The position numbers and the translations under genes were made by a program. The notes beneath the pieces are model-generated. The model was not told the DNA's origin. It did no database searches and worked only from the letters and a program-made list of their open reading frames with translations. Of a stretch of 10,355 nucleotides of DNA, positions 10,000-10,355 are shown piece by piece; position 1 is the first letter of the stretch; each line of letters starts with the position of its first letter. The stretch comes from Ramlibacter sp. (GTDB taxonomy: Bacteria; Pseudomonadota; Gammaproteobacteria; Burkholderiales; Burkholderiaceae_C): NCBI GenBank assembly GCA_021156245.1, contig JAJNBO010000044.1:1-10355 (forward strand), read 5' to 3'.

Positions 10000-10355
10000 A
10001 TGGCCGAACGCACCGTCTTCCAGTCGATCCCGAAGAAGCACGTCCTCAGCCTCGGGCCGCAGCACAACGTCTGGGAGGCCGCCTGCGCGATGACGCGCGC
10101 CAATTGCGGCAGCGTCCTGGTGATGGAGCCGCCGGACAAGCTGCTCGGCATCGTGACCGAGCGGGACCTGATGACGCGCGTTCTCGCGAAAGCGCTGGAG
10201 CCGAAACAGACCACGCTGTCGCAAGTCATGACGCCCAGTCCCCAGTGCGTTCCTCCGGAGACGAAGGTGTCGGACGCCGTGCTGATCATGATCGAACGCG
10301 GATTCCGGCACCTGCCGGTGGTGGGGCCGGACCGCAAGATCCTGGGGGTGTTCTC
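10000..10355 (+). CDS. CBS-pair domain protein (3' partial)
   Basis: The window ends after 118 complete codons, so the C-terminus is missing; CBS-pair proteins of this type are commonly 130-150 residues. The first CBS motif covers residues about 12-65 and contains GIVTERDLM, with the conserved T/S-x-R-D element at 53-56. The second begins near residue 73 (VMTPSPQCVPP), continues through GFRHLPVV and stops at LGVF, just before its own expected S-x-R-D motif. No membrane segment or extra domain is visible before the cut. CBS pairs bind adenosine nucleotides such as AMP, ATP or NAD(H) and often adjust the activity of a partner. Being 27 bases behind korB with its own Shine-Dalgarno, the gene is probably in the same operon. 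Control of the 2-oxoacid oxidoreductase by energy charge is a fair guess, supported only by position. Confidence 0.9.
   Translation, partial: MAERTVFQSIPKKHVLSLGPQHNVWEAACAMTRANCGSVLVMEPPDKLLGIVTERDLMTRVLAKALEPKQTTLSQVMTPSPQCVPPETKVSDAVLIMIERGFRHLPVVGPDRKILGVF

Overview
This GC-rich window is gene-dense and carries six protein-coding genes, all on the + strand. Codon use, gene density and family resemblance suggest a betaproteobacterium of the Burkholderiales, perhaps Comamonadaceae (for example a Ramlibacter- or Variovorax-like organism). That placement is inference; there is no rRNA or other marker in the window. I see no tRNA, rRNA, CRISPR array, insertion sequence or sign of recent transfer.

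Block 1 (1-5194) looks like a surface-sensing and signalling operon. It begins with the C-terminal part of a cadherin-like surface protein: the end of a cadherin-type repeat, a very long polyproline linker, a C-terminal membrane segment and an acidic tail. Next comes a membrane hybrid histidine kinase with the order TM, periplasmic domain, TM, PAS, HisKA, HATPase, REC, HPt. Third is a response regulator with REC, GGDEF-like and EAL-like domains. The three genes are joined by 4-base ATGA stop/start overlaps. The His-Asp-His-Asp phosphorelay looks complete, except that the HPt motif has Ala where Lys is usual. The final output domains have lost most catalytic and metal-binding residues, so the relay probably ends in a binding or protein-interaction output rather than in making or degrading c-di-GMP.

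A gap of 82 bases (5195-5276) separates the blocks. It holds two perfect 12-base GC palindromes, a weak -10-like hexamer and a strong Shine-Dalgarno that fixes a TTG start.

Block 2 (5277-10355) is a metabolic operon. It encodes a GltD/DPYD-like FAD- and NAD(P)-binding iron-sulfur subunit, the fused gamma-alpha subunit and the beta subunit of a 2-oxoacid:acceptor oxidoreductase (KorAB type), and the 5' part of a CBS-pair protein. The three oxidoreductase genes again overlap by ATGA, and the CBS gene follows after 27 bases. The layout matches the three-subunit 2-oxoglutarate:NADP+ oxidoreductases of betaproteobacteria such as Azoarcus and Thauera. Electrons would run from the thiamine diphosphate-bound intermediate, through Fe-S clusters, to FAD and NADP+. 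The CBS protein could be an adenylate-sensing partner, but only its position supports that.

The most unusual points are the doubly degenerate GGDEF/EAL output of an otherwise complete phosphorelay, and the coupling of a polyproline-tethered, membrane-anchored cadherin-like protein to that relay. I found no wholly undescribed system; the families are recognisable, but the way block 1 works is not obvious.
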